Shown: positions 24,240-38,343 of the stretch, one piece after another
Position numbering within the stretch: position 1 is the stretch's first letter
Layout of the letters: each line of letters begins with the position of its first letter
From: Antedon mediterranea
Lineage: Eukaryota; Echinodermata; Crinoidea; Comatulida; Antedonidae
Assembly: GCF_964355755.1 (NCBI RefSeq)
Contig: NC_092672.1
Span: 10,784,501 to 10,848,500, forward strand
Direction of reading: 5' to 3'
DNA: 64,000 nucleotides
Made by a program: the position numbers and the translations under genes
Notes under the pieces: generated by a model
The model's input: only the letters and a program-made list of their open reading frames with translations
What the model was told of the DNA's origin: nothing
Databases searched by the model: none

Positions 24240-25000
24240 AAAACTCTAAAAAAATGTAATTTTTAAAATAACATCGAACATGGAAAATACAAATATGCTG
24301 CATTGCTATATACAAGCGTTGAACCATGGTAAAACTAATTAATGTGCTACAAGGTAAAAAAGATAAGTAGAGCTATTTGCTCGTCGAGAAGGTTCCGTGT
24401 GCCCATTTGAGTAGGCCTGCGGTATGCCAACCTGGCAATATACGTTGCAAAACAATGTACTTTACTCAACACACCTACTAAGCATCAAAATAGTCTAATA
24501 ACTACAAACTCTGATGTAATTTTAAAAATAACATCGAACAATGGAAAATATAAATATGTTGCATTGCTATATACAAGCGTTGAACCATGGTAAAACCATG
24601 GAGTAAAGAATACTTTACTCCATGGTAAAACTAATTAATGTGCTACAAGGTAAAAACAAGTAGAGCTCGTCCAGAAGGTTCCCATTTTGAGTAGGCCTAC
24701 AGTATGTCAACCTGGCAATATACGTTGGCAAAACAATGTACTTTACTCAACACACCTACTTGGCATCAAAATAGTCTAATAACTACAAACTCTGATGTAA
24801 TTTTAAAATTAACATCGAACAAAGGAAAATACAAATATGCTGCATTGCTATACAAGCGTTGAACCATGCTAAAACTAATATGCTACAAGGTAAAACAATT
24901 CGCTCGTCGAGAAGGTTCCGTGTACCCATTTTGAATAGGAGGCCTACGGTATGTCAACCTGGCAATATACTACAAAGTATCAAAATCCACCAACTAAGTT
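24240..25000. repeat. ~265-bp tandem repeat, three units
   Basis: Units begin near AAACTCTAAAAAAATGTAAT and include GCATTGCTATATACAAGCGT and GAGAAGGTTCCGTGT. The second unit carries a 30-bp palindromic insertion at 24,597-24,626. Two to three units occur in duplicon B (57,345-57,840). Confidence 0.85.
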
Positions 25001-25148
25001 TACAGTATGTAAACAAAATAATGTTTTTGCACATTGTAACACTACGCGTAATCTACATTATTCGGGGAAGGTTTATCAAAATGCCCCAGCAAATAGATAG
25101 AAAGTGCATGGTAGTTGTGTGATTTGCTGTCACGCATGTAAACAAGTG

Positions 25149-25499
25149 TTAAAAGATAACGGTAGACTGGGTATGATTAAAGTCACTGACCAAATATAAT
25201 ATCATCTATAATCCTCCTCCAGCCTATCTATGAACCAATTGCCATCACAATAACTGGACACCAGCAACATAAATCGGCAAAAACTATGAACTCTAACTTT
25301 GTTGCGATTCTGATTATTTCTTCTTCTTTTTTAACTTTGATAACAATTGAATTACCAAAGATGATAATCCAATTAATAACAATACAGTACTCGTGAATCT
25401 TCTTTTTTTAATAAATCATCACACGAAAAACGATCAATTGAAGGCTCGCAGACATCGATTTCACTAAAAAGGCAACAAAGACTGAATAGGTCTGAATAT
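25149..25499 (-). pseudogene. GPCR TM5-TM6-TM7 segment, copy A (damaged)
   Basis: After an acceptor (CTCTTTTACAG) at 25,500 the frame reads IQTYSVFVAFLVKS (TM5-like) to VMIY, then TAA. It continues in the same frame with IKVKKEEEIIRIATKLEF and FIVFADLCCWCPVIVMAIGS (TM6, with the D..CW.P signature of LGR/relaxin-type receptors), then TAG at 25,228-25,230. A YYIWS-type TM7 start follows in another frame near 25,200 but degrades. Duplicon B has an intact codon where A has TAA and TAG, so the ancestor was open there. Confidence 0.65.
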
Positions 25500-28400
25500 C
25501 TGTAAAAGAGTCATATACATACAATTCAGTATTTTGTTGTAAACTTTGACATGTTAAGGTACGTTGACACAACTATGGCATAAATGGCAGTTTGAGACTA
25601 AAATTGACAATATGCTGGATACTTAGTCAATCTAAAAGGTTATTAGTATGACGGTTTGGAAATAAACAAATTAAATTATTGGCTTTAAGCAATTATTTAG
25701 CTTAACCAAAACTATGTTAATAAATGCCAACCCAGGCTTGCAGTTCAGAACTGAAAGACGGCTAAGGAGGTACGGACAGAATATTCTGTGCAGTTACACA
25801 AAGTGATAGAAACTGTAAAATGGACAGTATACTAGATACCAAAAATGATTAATGTTGCTTAGAAAATAATGCCTTCTTAGATATCAGTGCATATTAAATT
25901 GATTTGATAATAATGTTAAATTGTATTGGATTTTACAATTTACATTCGATATATAAATACCAGTAAATTACCATAGAAAAATACCTACAAATGAAACACT
26001 AATGAATTTCGTTTAAGAGAGTAACTTATTCTAAATTTGCTTACAATTGTTTTACGTTTTTCAGTTCTTCAAACATCTTGTATCCGTGAACTTGCAGCTT
26101 GTTGTCTTTTATGTTTCTGCAGAATATAATGCATTAACATATAAATGGCAACTTAATAAAACATTTAAAAAGAAGATTGAAGATTATTAAAAACTCCACA
26201 AGCTTTATATGATTGGCAAATTAACAGTTTATTATTATTATATAAACATTTCATTACTTACAAATATTGAAGTGATAACGTAAATGAAGAAAAGGCAGAT
26301 TGATCAATGGTACTGATATAATTGTTCTGTAATTCCCTACGTAACACAAAACGGAGAATTGTTAATTATAATAAATGTTTACTTTGGAAGATGTGTATGA
26401 CCTCTACCTTCCAACGTTTGACAACCTGGTCCAAAACATAATTAGGCTGATTTTTAATAGATTAATACGAAAATTGTAAATTGCAGAACTACGGTAATCC
26501 AAAGAAATTGCACTTTTATATGAAATCAAATTTTACTCATTTACACTCATACGTGTTTCCTGCACCGTGCGCGCGTAAAAATGTGCGCACCTGGTGGCAA
26601 TTTTTCAAAGGCTTAAAATGACCTGAATCGTGCTCTAATTTAATCAGAAATTGATTTGGAGCATTTTAAAATTTCAAACGCCGTTTACTCGCGCACTTTC
26701 CAATGTTACAAATTTCGGTAGCGATAAAAAAGTTAGCAATTGATGTGAAGCAAACGTGGCTGAAAATGACGTTAAAAAATATTTATCTGTTTCGAAGTTA
26801 TGATCAATTTAAGATTTTCTGAAAATCGTGCGTAACCTACGCTACGCGGCTCTGCCAGCGTCCAAAAGCTTGGCTGCACATCTTCAGTTAAATGTCTAAA
26901 TGTTTACAAAGTTACAACATGTTATGTTAACAGGTTGCAGAGAAAAGCTGAACACAAAAATCGGCGGAAATCCAGAAGAATAACTAGAACTTAAACTCGT
27001 CACCTGAGGACGAGTTTGGTTATCCGCCAGCAACAAAACGTATCTTGCGCATTCAAGTACTTTCCAGTTGTGATTTTTCAAAATAGTAGCCTATTCAAAA
27101 TTAAAACTTCCCTTTCAGTGTAATAACTAAACAAATCCTTTTAATTAATTGTTTTCCCGTGACGGGATTCGAACCCGGTACCTCTGATACCAAAGTCGGT
27201 TGCACTACACATCGAACCATATGAGCACCTGCTGAAGAAAATCCGAAGAAAGAGTCCTCGTTCATTCGGTATGTCGTGAACCCCCTCGATGCAAGTTGAT
27301 TATTACATATCGAACTTAAATCATAATTTTTACTATGATGAAATCTTCACAAATTTTAAACAGTTACATTTTATGAAAGTGCATACTTTCAAGTTTTATA
27401 TATTAACATGTAAAGAAAAAAGATAAACGTTATGTTTATTGTTTTACTCTTTGCATATGTTTATGTTTGTTTGTTGATAATTATTTCAAAAATTACATTT
27501 AATATGCAAATAATGTAGCTATCAAACACTTTTTAACATTCAAGACTATAATAAATTAGACCTATGATTAATACACTGCAAGAAAAAAAAAATGGGGGTA
27601 ACCTTGCATTCTGATGAACTGTTTCATTTTTAAAAGTAGACATATTTTGTAACATTTTCACAATTTGTTGACGTTTTCGTGCGCAACCTGTCATGTTTAA
27701 CGTGCTCGTAGAACGCCATTTCAAGTTGAAAAGTGAATAAAATAACGTAAAATTGTTAACCGAAGATTTAAAAACACAAATCGTGTAAAAGAAATGTTCA
27801 TACGTGTTTCCTGCGCCGTGCGCGCGTAAAAATTTGCGCACAAGTGGCAATTTTTTAAACGCTTAAAATGACCTGAATCGTGCTCTAATTTAATCAGAAA
27901 TTGATTTGAAGCATTTTAAAATTTCAAACGCCATTTACGCGCGCACTTTCTAATGTTACAAATTGCGGTAGCGTTAAAAAAGTTAACTATTGATGTGAAG
28001 CAAACGTGGCTGAAAATGACGTTAAAAAATATTCATTTGTTTCGAAGTTATAGCCAATTTAAGATTTTCAGAAAATCACGCGTAACTTACGCTACGCGGC
28101 TCTGACATCGTCAAAAAGCTTGGCTGGACAACTTCAGTATAATGTCTAAATGCTGAACAAGTTACAACATATTATGTTTACACGTTGAAGAGAAACAGCG
28201 TGCACAATATAAGAAGAGTAAAATATTTCAAACGCAATTTACGCGAAAACTTTCTAATCTCCAAAAATTTGTTAAACATTCCAAAAGTTAGCCATTGATG
28301 TGAAGAAAACGTGGCTGAAAATTTCGTTAAAAAATATTTATCGGTTTCGAAGTTATGACCGATTTAAGATTTTCAGAAAATCGCGCGTAACTTACGCTAC

Positions 28401-31400
28401 GCGGATCTGACATTGTCAAAAAGCTTGGCAGTACATCTTCAGTTAAAATGTCTATATGTTGACGAAGTTACAACATGTTATGATAACACGTTAAAGAGAA
28501 AACGCGTGCACAAAATCCGAGAAAGAAAGAAGAATAATAATAGCGGATAACCAAAAATAAAAAAAAAAGATCCTTACAATAACAAGGGCTTATCCGCTTG
28601 AGGCGGATAACCAAAAAAAAAAAAAAAAATCCTTACAATAACAAGGGCTTATCCGCTTGAGCCGGATAACCAATAAAAAAAAAGAAACACTACAATAACA
28701 AGAGCTTATCCGCTTGAGGCGGATAACCAAAAAAAAAAAAAAAAAAAGATCCTTACAATAACAAGGGCTTATCCGCTTGAGGCGGATAACCAATAAAAAA
28801 AAAGAAACACTACAATTCCAAGGGCTTATCCGCTTCAGGCGGATAACCAATTAAAAAAAAAAAGTAACACTACAATAACAAGAGCTTATCCGCTTAAGGC
28901 GGATAACCAAAAAAAAAAGTAACACTACAATAACAAATGTTTATCCGCTTGAGGCGGATAACCAATAATAAAGATTTAATACAATAACAATAGGTGATCA
29001 TTTTATTCTAAATGATCACCTAATTAAACAATTCTTACAGTTTGTTCAATGATGTTAAATCAGCAAATACGTTGTCTGGCAATGTTCTTATTTGGTTTTC
29101 GTTCAAAGACCTTAAAAGTAAAAACAATGCAAAGTAAGTACATTAACATGTCAACTTACATTTCATTCCTATGTCATATTCGTTGGTAGTCTGAATATTC
29201 ATAAAATATTATAAAAAAACAATGAAATTAACTTCACTAGAATTACAGACATACCACTGTCTGTAGATGACTCGACAATCACAGAATCCCTTCGTAAGTA
29301 TGGTTGTAAACCCAATATTAAACCACAGAACAACTTACTAATTGTTGTAATAGAGATAGAATCCTTTTTTTTCACTGCCATTCCGAGAAACATTAAAGCA
29401 AGGATTTGTTTTTATATTAATTGACAAGAAAATAAAACAAAATACATCTCTTTTGGAAGTAATTTCCAGGGTGCTAATTTTAGTTGAGTCACAGGTTTTG
29501 AATATAAACAATTCTTACAGTAGTAAACTATTTTACTGTGTTGAAGTCTATGTTTTGTTGTAATCACCATTATAAATAATTTAAAAGTGTTTGAAAATAA
29601 AACAATTCTCACAGTTTGTTCAATGATGTTAAACCAGCAAATACGTTGTCTGACAATGTACTTATTTGGTTTTCGTACAAATACCTTAAAAGTAAAAACA
29701 ATGCAGAGTAAACATTAATACATGTCAACTTACATTTTCATATAAATTAATTCTTTTGAGTATCTACAGAGTATCTTAGTCTGAATATTCATAAATTATT
29801 ATAATGTAATCACTAATTTCAGGATTGCCTGATTAGTAAAATATTTCATTTTAGGAATGTCGTGAATAATAATTAATTTGTCAATATATTTTTAATAGTT
29901 TTCAAAAAGTAACGTAATTTGAAACATTCTACAATATAAGTGCACACAATGTTTCTGACTTGTTTGTAATCATAAATATGTTACAAGTAGGTTAACATAA
30001 TACAATTCTCACAGTTCGTTCAATGATGTTAGACCAGCAAATACGTTGTCTGACAATGTACTTATTTGGTTTTGGCGCAAAGACCTTGAAAGTAAAAACA
30101 ATGCAGAGTAAGTACATTGATACATGTCTTTGTTTGTTGGTAGTCTGAATATTCAATAAAAATACACTACAGAGTATCTTAGTCTGAATATTCATAAATT
30201 ATTATAATGTAATCAGCGTTATCATTAATTTCAATAATTTCAGGATTGCTTGATTAGTAACATATTTCATTTTAGGGAAGTCGTGAATAATAATTATTTT
30301 GCAAGTAGCGCAATTCGAAACATTGTACAATATAAGTGCACACAATGTTTCAGATTTGTTTGTAATCATAAATATTTTACAAGTAGGTTAACATAAAACA
30401 ATTCTCACAGTATGTTCAATGATGTTAAACCAGCAAATACGTTGTCTGGCAATGTACTTATTTGGTTTTCGTACAAATACCTTAAAAGTAAAAACAATGC
30501 AGAATAAGTACATTAACATGTCAACTTACATTGCATTCCTATGTCATATTCGTTGGTAGTCTGAATATTCATAAAATATTATAAAAAAAACAATGAAATT
30601 AACTTCACTAGAATTACAGACATACCACTGTCTGTAGATGACTCGACAATCACAGAATCCATTCGTAAGTATGGTTGTAAACCCAATATTAAACCACAGA
30701 ACAACTTACTAATTGTTGTAATAGAGATAGAATCCTTTTTTTCACTGCCATTCCGAGAAACATTAAAGCAAGGATTTGTTTTTATATTTGATATAAAGAT
30801 GTATTGTCCCTTTGACTAATTCCCCCAAAAAAATTGTTTTTTTATATTTCGAAAAAAAGTGGGTCATTTAGAAGTACCATAATAGTTATTAACTTTCACC
30901 AAAAATTAGTTGAAAAAAAAATAATTTAACCGAAATACGGACGTTTTTTGGTTTAAAAAATAACTTTGACTTCCAGTCAAAGTTTTCGATCAAAACATAT
31001 CTCATAATGCAACGCGCTTGTTTGGCTACTCTGTATGCATAATCATAAAACTTGCTCGCGATCTGTGTGAAAACACATTTTCAACCGCGACGAGTTGTAA
31101 ACAATCCTAATTAGCATCATGCATAATGCATACTCGTGGTTTGAAATCTTTGTTTACTCGTGACGATTTTCCAGACGAAATGTAATCAAATTAATTTACC
31201 TGTTAATTACGTAAACTTGTTGTTTTTACTCAAATTTTCGACTTAAAGTGAATAACTTTAATATTACTTTGATATGGCCAACTTAAATTTAGAATATTTT
31301 GACCTTCATTTTTTGTGTTTCAATGGACAATACATCTTTAATTGACAAGAAAATAAAACAAAATATATTCCTCTTTTGGAAGTAATTTCCAGGGTGCTAA

Positions 31401-34400
31401 TTTTAGTTGTGTCATAGGTTTTGAATATAAAACAATTCTTACAGTAGTAAACTATTTTACTGTGTTGAAGTCTATGTTTTGTTGTAATCACCATTATAAA
31501 TAATGTATAGGCCTAAGTGTATGAAAATAAAACAATGCTTACAGTTGGTTCAATGATGTTAAATCAGCAAATACGTTGTCTGGCAATGTACTTATTGTGT
31601 TATTTGACAACCACCTTAAAAGTAAAAACAATGCAGAGTAAACATTAAAACATGTCAACTTACATTTTCATATGAATTTATTCTTATGTCTATGTTTGTT
31701 GGTAGTCTGAATATTCGATACAAAATACAAGTATCGTAATAAGCGTTATAATTATTTCACTAATTTCAGCATTGCCTGATTAGTAAAATGTTTCATTTTA
31801 GGATAGTCGTGAATAGCAATTATTTTGTCAATATATTTTAAACAGTTTTCAAAAAGTAATATAAATTCGGAAAATTCTACAATATAAGTGCACACAATGT
31901 TTCTGATTTTTGTTGTAATCATAAATATTTTACAAGTAGGTTAACATAAAACAATTCTTACAGTTCGTTCAATGATGTTAAATCAGCAAATACGTTGTCT
32001 GGCAATGTACTTATTTGGTTATTGTACAACCACCTTAACATTAAAAACAATGCAGAGTAAGTACATTAACATGTCAACTTACATTTTCCTATAAATGTAT
32101 TCTTATGTCTATGTTCGTTGGTAGTCTGAATATTCAATAAAAATACTCTACGGAGTATCTTAGTCTGAATATTCATAAATTATTATAATGTAATCAGCGT
32201 TATAATTAATTTCAATAATTTAAGCATTGCCTGATTAGTAAAATATTTCATTTTAGGAAAGTCGTGAATAATATTTATTTTGTCAATATATTTTGAATAG
32301 TTTTCAAAAAGTAGCGTAATTCGAAACATTCTACAATATAAGTGCACACAATGTTTATCATTTTTTGATCCTAGTTGTGTCATAGGTTTTGAATATAAAA
32401 CAATTCTTACAGTAGTAAACTATTTTACTGTGTTGAAGTCTATGTTTTGTTGTAATCACCATTATAAATAATGTATAGGCCTAAGTGTATGAAAATAAAA
32501 CAATGCTTACAGTTGGTTCAATGATGTTAAATCAGCAAATACGTTGTCTGGCAATGTACTTATTGTGTTATTTGACAACCACCTTAAAAGTAAAAACAAT
32601 GCAGAGTAAACATTAATACATGTCAACTTACATTTTCATATGAATTTATTCTTATGTCTATGTTTGTTGGTAGTCTGAATATTCGATACAAAATACAAGT
32701 ATCGTAATAAGCGTTATAATTATTTCACTAATTTCAGCATTGCCTGATTAGTAAAATGTTTCATTTTAGGATAGTCGTGAATAGCAATTATTTTGTCAAT
32801 ATATTTTAAACAGTTTTCAAAAAGTAATATAAATTCGGAAAATTCTACAATATAAGTGCACACAATGTTTCTGATTTTTGTTGTAATCATAAATATTTTA
32901 CAAGTAGGTTAACATAAAACAATTCTTACAGTTCGTTCAATGATGTTAAATCAGCAAATACGTTGTCTGGCAATGTACTTATTTGGTTATTGTACAACCA
33001 CCTTAACATTAAAAACAATGCAGAGTAAGTACATTAACATGTCAACTTACATTTTCCTATAAATGTATTCTTATGTCTATGTTCGTTGGTAGTCTGAATA
33101 TTCAATAAAAATACTCTACGGAGTATCTTAGTCTGAATATTCATAAATTATTATAATGTAATCAGCGTTATAATTAATTTCAATAATTTAAGCATTGCCT
33201 GATTAGTAAAATATTTCATTTTAGGAAAGTCGTGAATAATATTTATTTTGTCAATATATTTTGAATAGTTTTCAAAAAGTAGCGTAATTCGAAACATTCT
33301 ACAATATAAGTGCACACAATGTTTATCATTTTTTGTAATCATAAATATTTTACAAGTAGGTTAACATAAAACAATTCTTACAGTTTGTTCAATGATGTTA
33401 AACCAGCAAATACGTTGTCTGGCAATGTACTTATTTGGTTTTGGCGCAAAGACCTTGAAAGTAAAAACAATGCAGAGTAAGTACATTGATACATGTCTTT
33501 GTTTGTTGGTAGTCTGAATATTCAATAAAAATACACTACAGAGTATCTTAGTCTGAATATTCATAAATTATTATAATGTAATCAGCGTTATCATTAATTT
33601 CAATAATTTCAGGATTGCTTGATTAGTAACATATTTCATTTTAGGGAAGTCGTGAATAATAATTATTTTGCAAGTAGCGCAATTCGAAACATTGTACAAT
33701 ATAAGTGCACACAATGTTTCAGATTTGTTTGTAATCATAAATATTTTACAAGTAGGTTAACATAAAACAATTCTCACAGTATGTTCAATGATGTTAAACC
33801 AGCAAATACGTTGTCTGGCAATGTACTTATTTGGTTTTCGTACAAATACCTTAAAAGTAAAAACAATGCAGAATAAGTACATTAACATGTCAACTTACAT
33901 TGCATTCCTATGTCATATTCGTTGGTAGTCTGAATATTCATAAAATATTATAAAAAAAACAATGAAATTAACTTCACTAGAATTACAGACATACCACTGT
34001 CTGTAGATGACTCGACAATCACAGAATCCATTCGTAAGTATGGTTGTAAACCCAATATTAAACCACAGAACAACTTACTAATTGTTGTAATAGAGATAGA
34101 ATCCTTTTTTTCACTGCCATTCCGAGAAACATTAAAGCAAGGATTTGTTTTTATATTTGATATAAAGATGTATTGTCCCTTTGACTAATTCCCCCAAAAA
34201 AATTGTTTTTTTATATTTCGAAAAAAAGTGGGTCATTTAGAAGTACCATAATAGTTATTAACTTTCACCAAAAATTAGTTGAAAAAAAAATAATTTAACC
34301 GAAATACGGACGTTTTTTGGTTTAAAAAATAACTTTGACTTCCAGTCAAAGTTTTCGATCAAAACATATCTCATAATGCAACGCGCTTGTTTGGCTACTC

Positions 34401-37400
34401 TGTATGCATAATCATAAAACTTGCTCGCGATCTGTGTGAAAACACATTTTCAACCGCGACGAGTTGTAAACAATCCTAATTAGCATCATGCATAATGCAT
34501 ACTCGTGGTTTGAAATCTTTGTTTACTCGTGACGATTTTCCAGACGAAATGTAATCAAATTAATTTACCTGTTAATTACGTAAACTTGTTGTTTTTACTC
34601 AAATTTTCGACTTAAAGTGAATAACTTTAATATTACTTTGATATGGCCAACTTAAATTTAGAATATTTTGACCTTCATTTTTTGTGTTTCAATGGACAAT
34701 ACATCTTTAATTGACAAGAAAATAAAACAAAATATATTCCTCTTTTGGAAGTAATTTCCAGGGTGCTAATTTTAGTTGTGTCATAGGTTTTGAATATAAA
34801 ACAATTCTTACAGTAGTAAACTATTTTACTGTGTTGAAGTCTATGTTTTGTTGTAATCACCATTATAAATAATGTATAGGCCTAAGTGTATGAAAATAAA
34901 ACAATGCTTACAGTTGGTTCAATGATGTTAAATCAGCAAATACGTTGTCTGGCAATGTACTTATTGTGTTATATGACAACCACCTTAAAAGTAAAAACAA
35001 TGCAGAGTAAACATTAATACATGTCAACTTACATTTTCATATGAATTTATTCTTATGTCTATGTTTGTTGGTAGTCTGAATATTCGATACAAAATACAAG
35101 TATCGTAATAAGCGTTATAATTATTTCACTAATTTCAGCATTGCCTGATTAGTAAAATGTTTCATTTTAGGATAGTCGTGAATAGCAATTATTTTGTCAA
35201 TATATTTTAAACAGTTTTCAAAAAGTAATATAAATTCGGAAAATTCTACAATATAAGTGCACACAATGTTTCTGATTTTTGTTGTAATCATAAATATTTT
35301 ACAAGTAGGTTAACATAAAACAATTCTTACAGTTCGTTCAATGATGTTAAATCAGCAAATACGTTGTCTGGCAATGTACTTATTTGGTTATTGTACAACC
35401 ACCTTAACATTAAAAACAATGCAGAGTAAGTACATTAACATGTCAACTTACATTTTCCTATAAATGTATTCTTATGTCTATGTTCGTTGGTAGTCTGAAT
35501 ATTCAATAAAAATACTCTACGGAGTATCTTAGTCTGAATATTCATAAATTATTATAATGTAATCAGCGTTATAATTAATTTCAATAATTTAAGCATTGCC
35601 TGATTAGTAAAATATTTCATTTTAGGAAAGTCGTGAATAATATTTATTTTGTCAATATATTTTGAATAGTTTTCAAAAAGTAGCGTAATTCGAAACATTC
35701 TACAATATAAGTGCACACAATGTTTATCATTTTTTGTAATCATAAATATTTTACAAGTAGGTTAACATAAAACAATTCTTACAGTTTGTTCAATGATGTT
35801 AAACCAGCAAATACGTTGTCTGGCAATGTACTTATTTGGTTTTGGCGCAAAGACCTTGAAAGTAAAAACAATGCAGAGTAAACATTGATACATGTCAACT
35901 TACATTTTCCTATAAATGTATTCTTATGTCTATGTTTGTTGGTAGTCTGAATATTCAATAAAAATACACTACACTACAGAGTATTTTAGTCTGAATATTC
36001 ATAAATTATTATAATGTAAACAGCGTTATAATTTATTTCAATAAATTCAGGATTGTCTGGTTAGTAAAATATTTCATTTTAGGAAAGTCGTGAATAGCAA
36101 TTATTTTGTCAATATATTTTGAATAGTTTTCAAAAAGTAGCGTAATTCGAAACATTCTACAATATAAGTGCACACAATGTTTCTCATTTTTTGTAATCAT
36201 AAATATTTTACAAGTAGGTTAACATAAACAATTCTTACAGTTTGTTCAATGATGTTAAATTAGCAAATACGTTGTCTGGCAATGTACTTATTTGGTTTTT
36301 TTGCAAAGCCCTTGAAAGTAAAAACAATGCAGAGTACGTACATTAACATGTGGACTTACATTACATTCTTATGTACAGTATATGTTCGTTGGTAGTGAAT
36401 ATTTAATAAAAATACACTACAGACTTAGTCTGAATATTCATACATTTTTATAATGTAATCAGCGTTATAATTAATTTCACTAATTTCAGCCTGGCTTGTT
36501 AGTAACATATTTCATTTTAGGAAAATCGTGAATAATAATTATTTTATTTATATATGATTATATATGATTACCGCATGCCTTGGTTTATGACTGAATCTGG
36601 TTCTTTTGGCATTTTAAAGAATTTTAACGGTTTTTAATGATTTGATTTACTGTGTACTTGTATTTATAATATTGTTGTTAGAGTCTGTTGAATTTTTACT
36701 TTGTCGGTTGTTTGCAGAATTATTCAGCCGGTGGCTGCCTTCTGTTTGTACTATTTATGTGTTTTTTTATGAATAAATACCTACATACTTACTTACTATA
36801 AGTGCCCACAATGTTTCAGATTTGTTTGTAATCATAAATATTTTACAAGTAGGTTAACATAAAACAATTCTCACAGTTTGTTCAATGATGTTAAACCAGC
36901 AAATACGTTGTCTGGCAATGTACTTATTTGGTTTTCGTACATATACCTTAAAAGTAAAAACAATGCAGAGTAAGTACATTAACATGTCAACTTACATTGC
37001 ATTCCTATGTCATATTCATTGGTAGTCTGAATATTCAATAAAAATACACTACAGAGTAGTAGTAAAAAGTGGTGATTGTGTAAATTGTATCTTTAGACAA
37101 GATGCTTTACTGACATTGCCTCGTCTTTCGGATGGAACGTAAAGGCGTTGGTCCCGTGTACATAATAGTGCACGATAAAGAACTTTTCGAAAAGAGTAAG
37201 GGGATCTTCTTCCGGTGTGTTGATCTTGTAAGATACGTAGCAATAAAGTGAAAAATTAAAGAGCAAAATTCCACAATAAAAATGCATACAATGTCTCCGC
37301 TAATTTCAAAAGAAATTAAACAATGTTTCTGATTTTTTTTTTGTAATCATAAATATTTTACAAGTAGGTTAACATAAAACAATTCTCACAGTTCGTTCAA

Positions 37401-38307
37401 TGATGTTAAACCAGCAAATACGTTTTCTGGCAATGTACTTATTCTGTTATTGGACAACCACCTTAAAAGGCCTTGCATATAAATGTTGTGTACGCCCTCT
37501 ATTAGAGTATTCTAACACCGTCTGGGACCCATATAATTCCAATTTAATTGGTAAACTTGAAATGGTACAGAGAAGAGCGGCTAGATTTGCCTGCAACAAC
37601 TATAAGCGCACGTCAAGTGTAACCGAAATGATGAAGGTCCTTGGTTGGGAAACCTTGGAAGAGAGGAGGAGGATAGCTCGACTGTTAATGTTCCATAAGA
37701 TACACTACTGCAATGTAGCAGCCGATATGAAACTGGTCATGAAAAACACCTCTAGACCCAGTCGGAGAGAGAACAGTCAATCATACCATATTCCTCACTC
37801 AACAGTTGATTATTTTAGGTATTCATTCTTTCCACGCACTGCCATCGACTGGAATCATCTACCAGATAAGGTTGTAAATTGTACTTCTATTCTGGAATTC
37901 AAAACCCATATTGTCCAAACTTAATTAAATAGGGTACCCCTTGTCACAACTTACTCTCTGGGGGTCTCTGTCTTGGTGACAGCTCGCTGGGCAACTGGAT
38001 GGCTGAGGCGGGGTAAATGGGTATCCAGCTACTTTATTCTGCCTCCTAGGTAGCGGCCCAGGAAAGTGATAGCGGTTGGCACGGACGGTAGACTTCCATA
38101 GTGTTAATGTTGGGTACAGTTTACTCTTTTTTTTACTCTTTACAAGGTGTCTGAATACAATACAATTATATAATAGATAGGATAGATCCAATAATTATAT
38201 ATATTCATACTAAACATGTATATATAACTTTAAAAAAAGAGATAAGGCAAAGGGAAGAAAAGAGAGAAAGAAAAGTGAAAGGAGAAGTATGGGGAAAAAA
38301 AGAAAAG

Positions 38308-38343
<36 letters not shown>

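Larger units (their letters stand above)
21930..26535 (-). repeat. Duplicon A: 3' end of receptor gene 1 plus downstream DNA
   Basis: This 4.6-kb block is repeated in the same orientation at 54,245-59,730 (duplicon B). Similarity starts near GTTGACGCTAATTAATAC (21,970) and stops at the shared TGAAATCAAATTTTA near 26,534. It includes two LRR exons and a GPCR fragment (25,149-26,336). The rest is non-coding and AT-rich, with 82-bp and ~265-bp tandem repeats. Indels and internal duplications distinguish the two copies. Confidence 0.9.

Noticed and set aside
25700-25800. Exon with CNCTEYSVRTSL as an LRR C-cap or hinge before the 7TM segment
   Set aside because: The acceptor TTTTACAG is good, but the frame closes after ~20 codons and the phase does not fit the preceding LRR exon without forcing.
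27155-27240. Functional tRNA-Pro (TGG) gene
   Set aside because: The T arm is good but the acceptor arms do not pair; better explained as a tRNA-derived repeat.
28590-28850. - strand ORF with repeated VIRLKRISPCYC
   Set aside because: Direct translation of the 60-bp minisatellite, with no start context or flanking exon.
29515-34862. Possible further LRR exon at 29,516, 31,439, 32,400 and 34,803 (donor CTTACAGTAGTAAAC on the + strand)
   Set aside because: The donor is kept and LQQNI is LRR-like, but there are stops in frame and no clear acceptor; at most a long-dead exon.
37400-37924. Single 174-codon ORF
   Set aside because: Its first ~24 codons are the antisense of an LRR exon; only the part from 37,472 is LINE-derived. 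The ORF is a fusion by chance.
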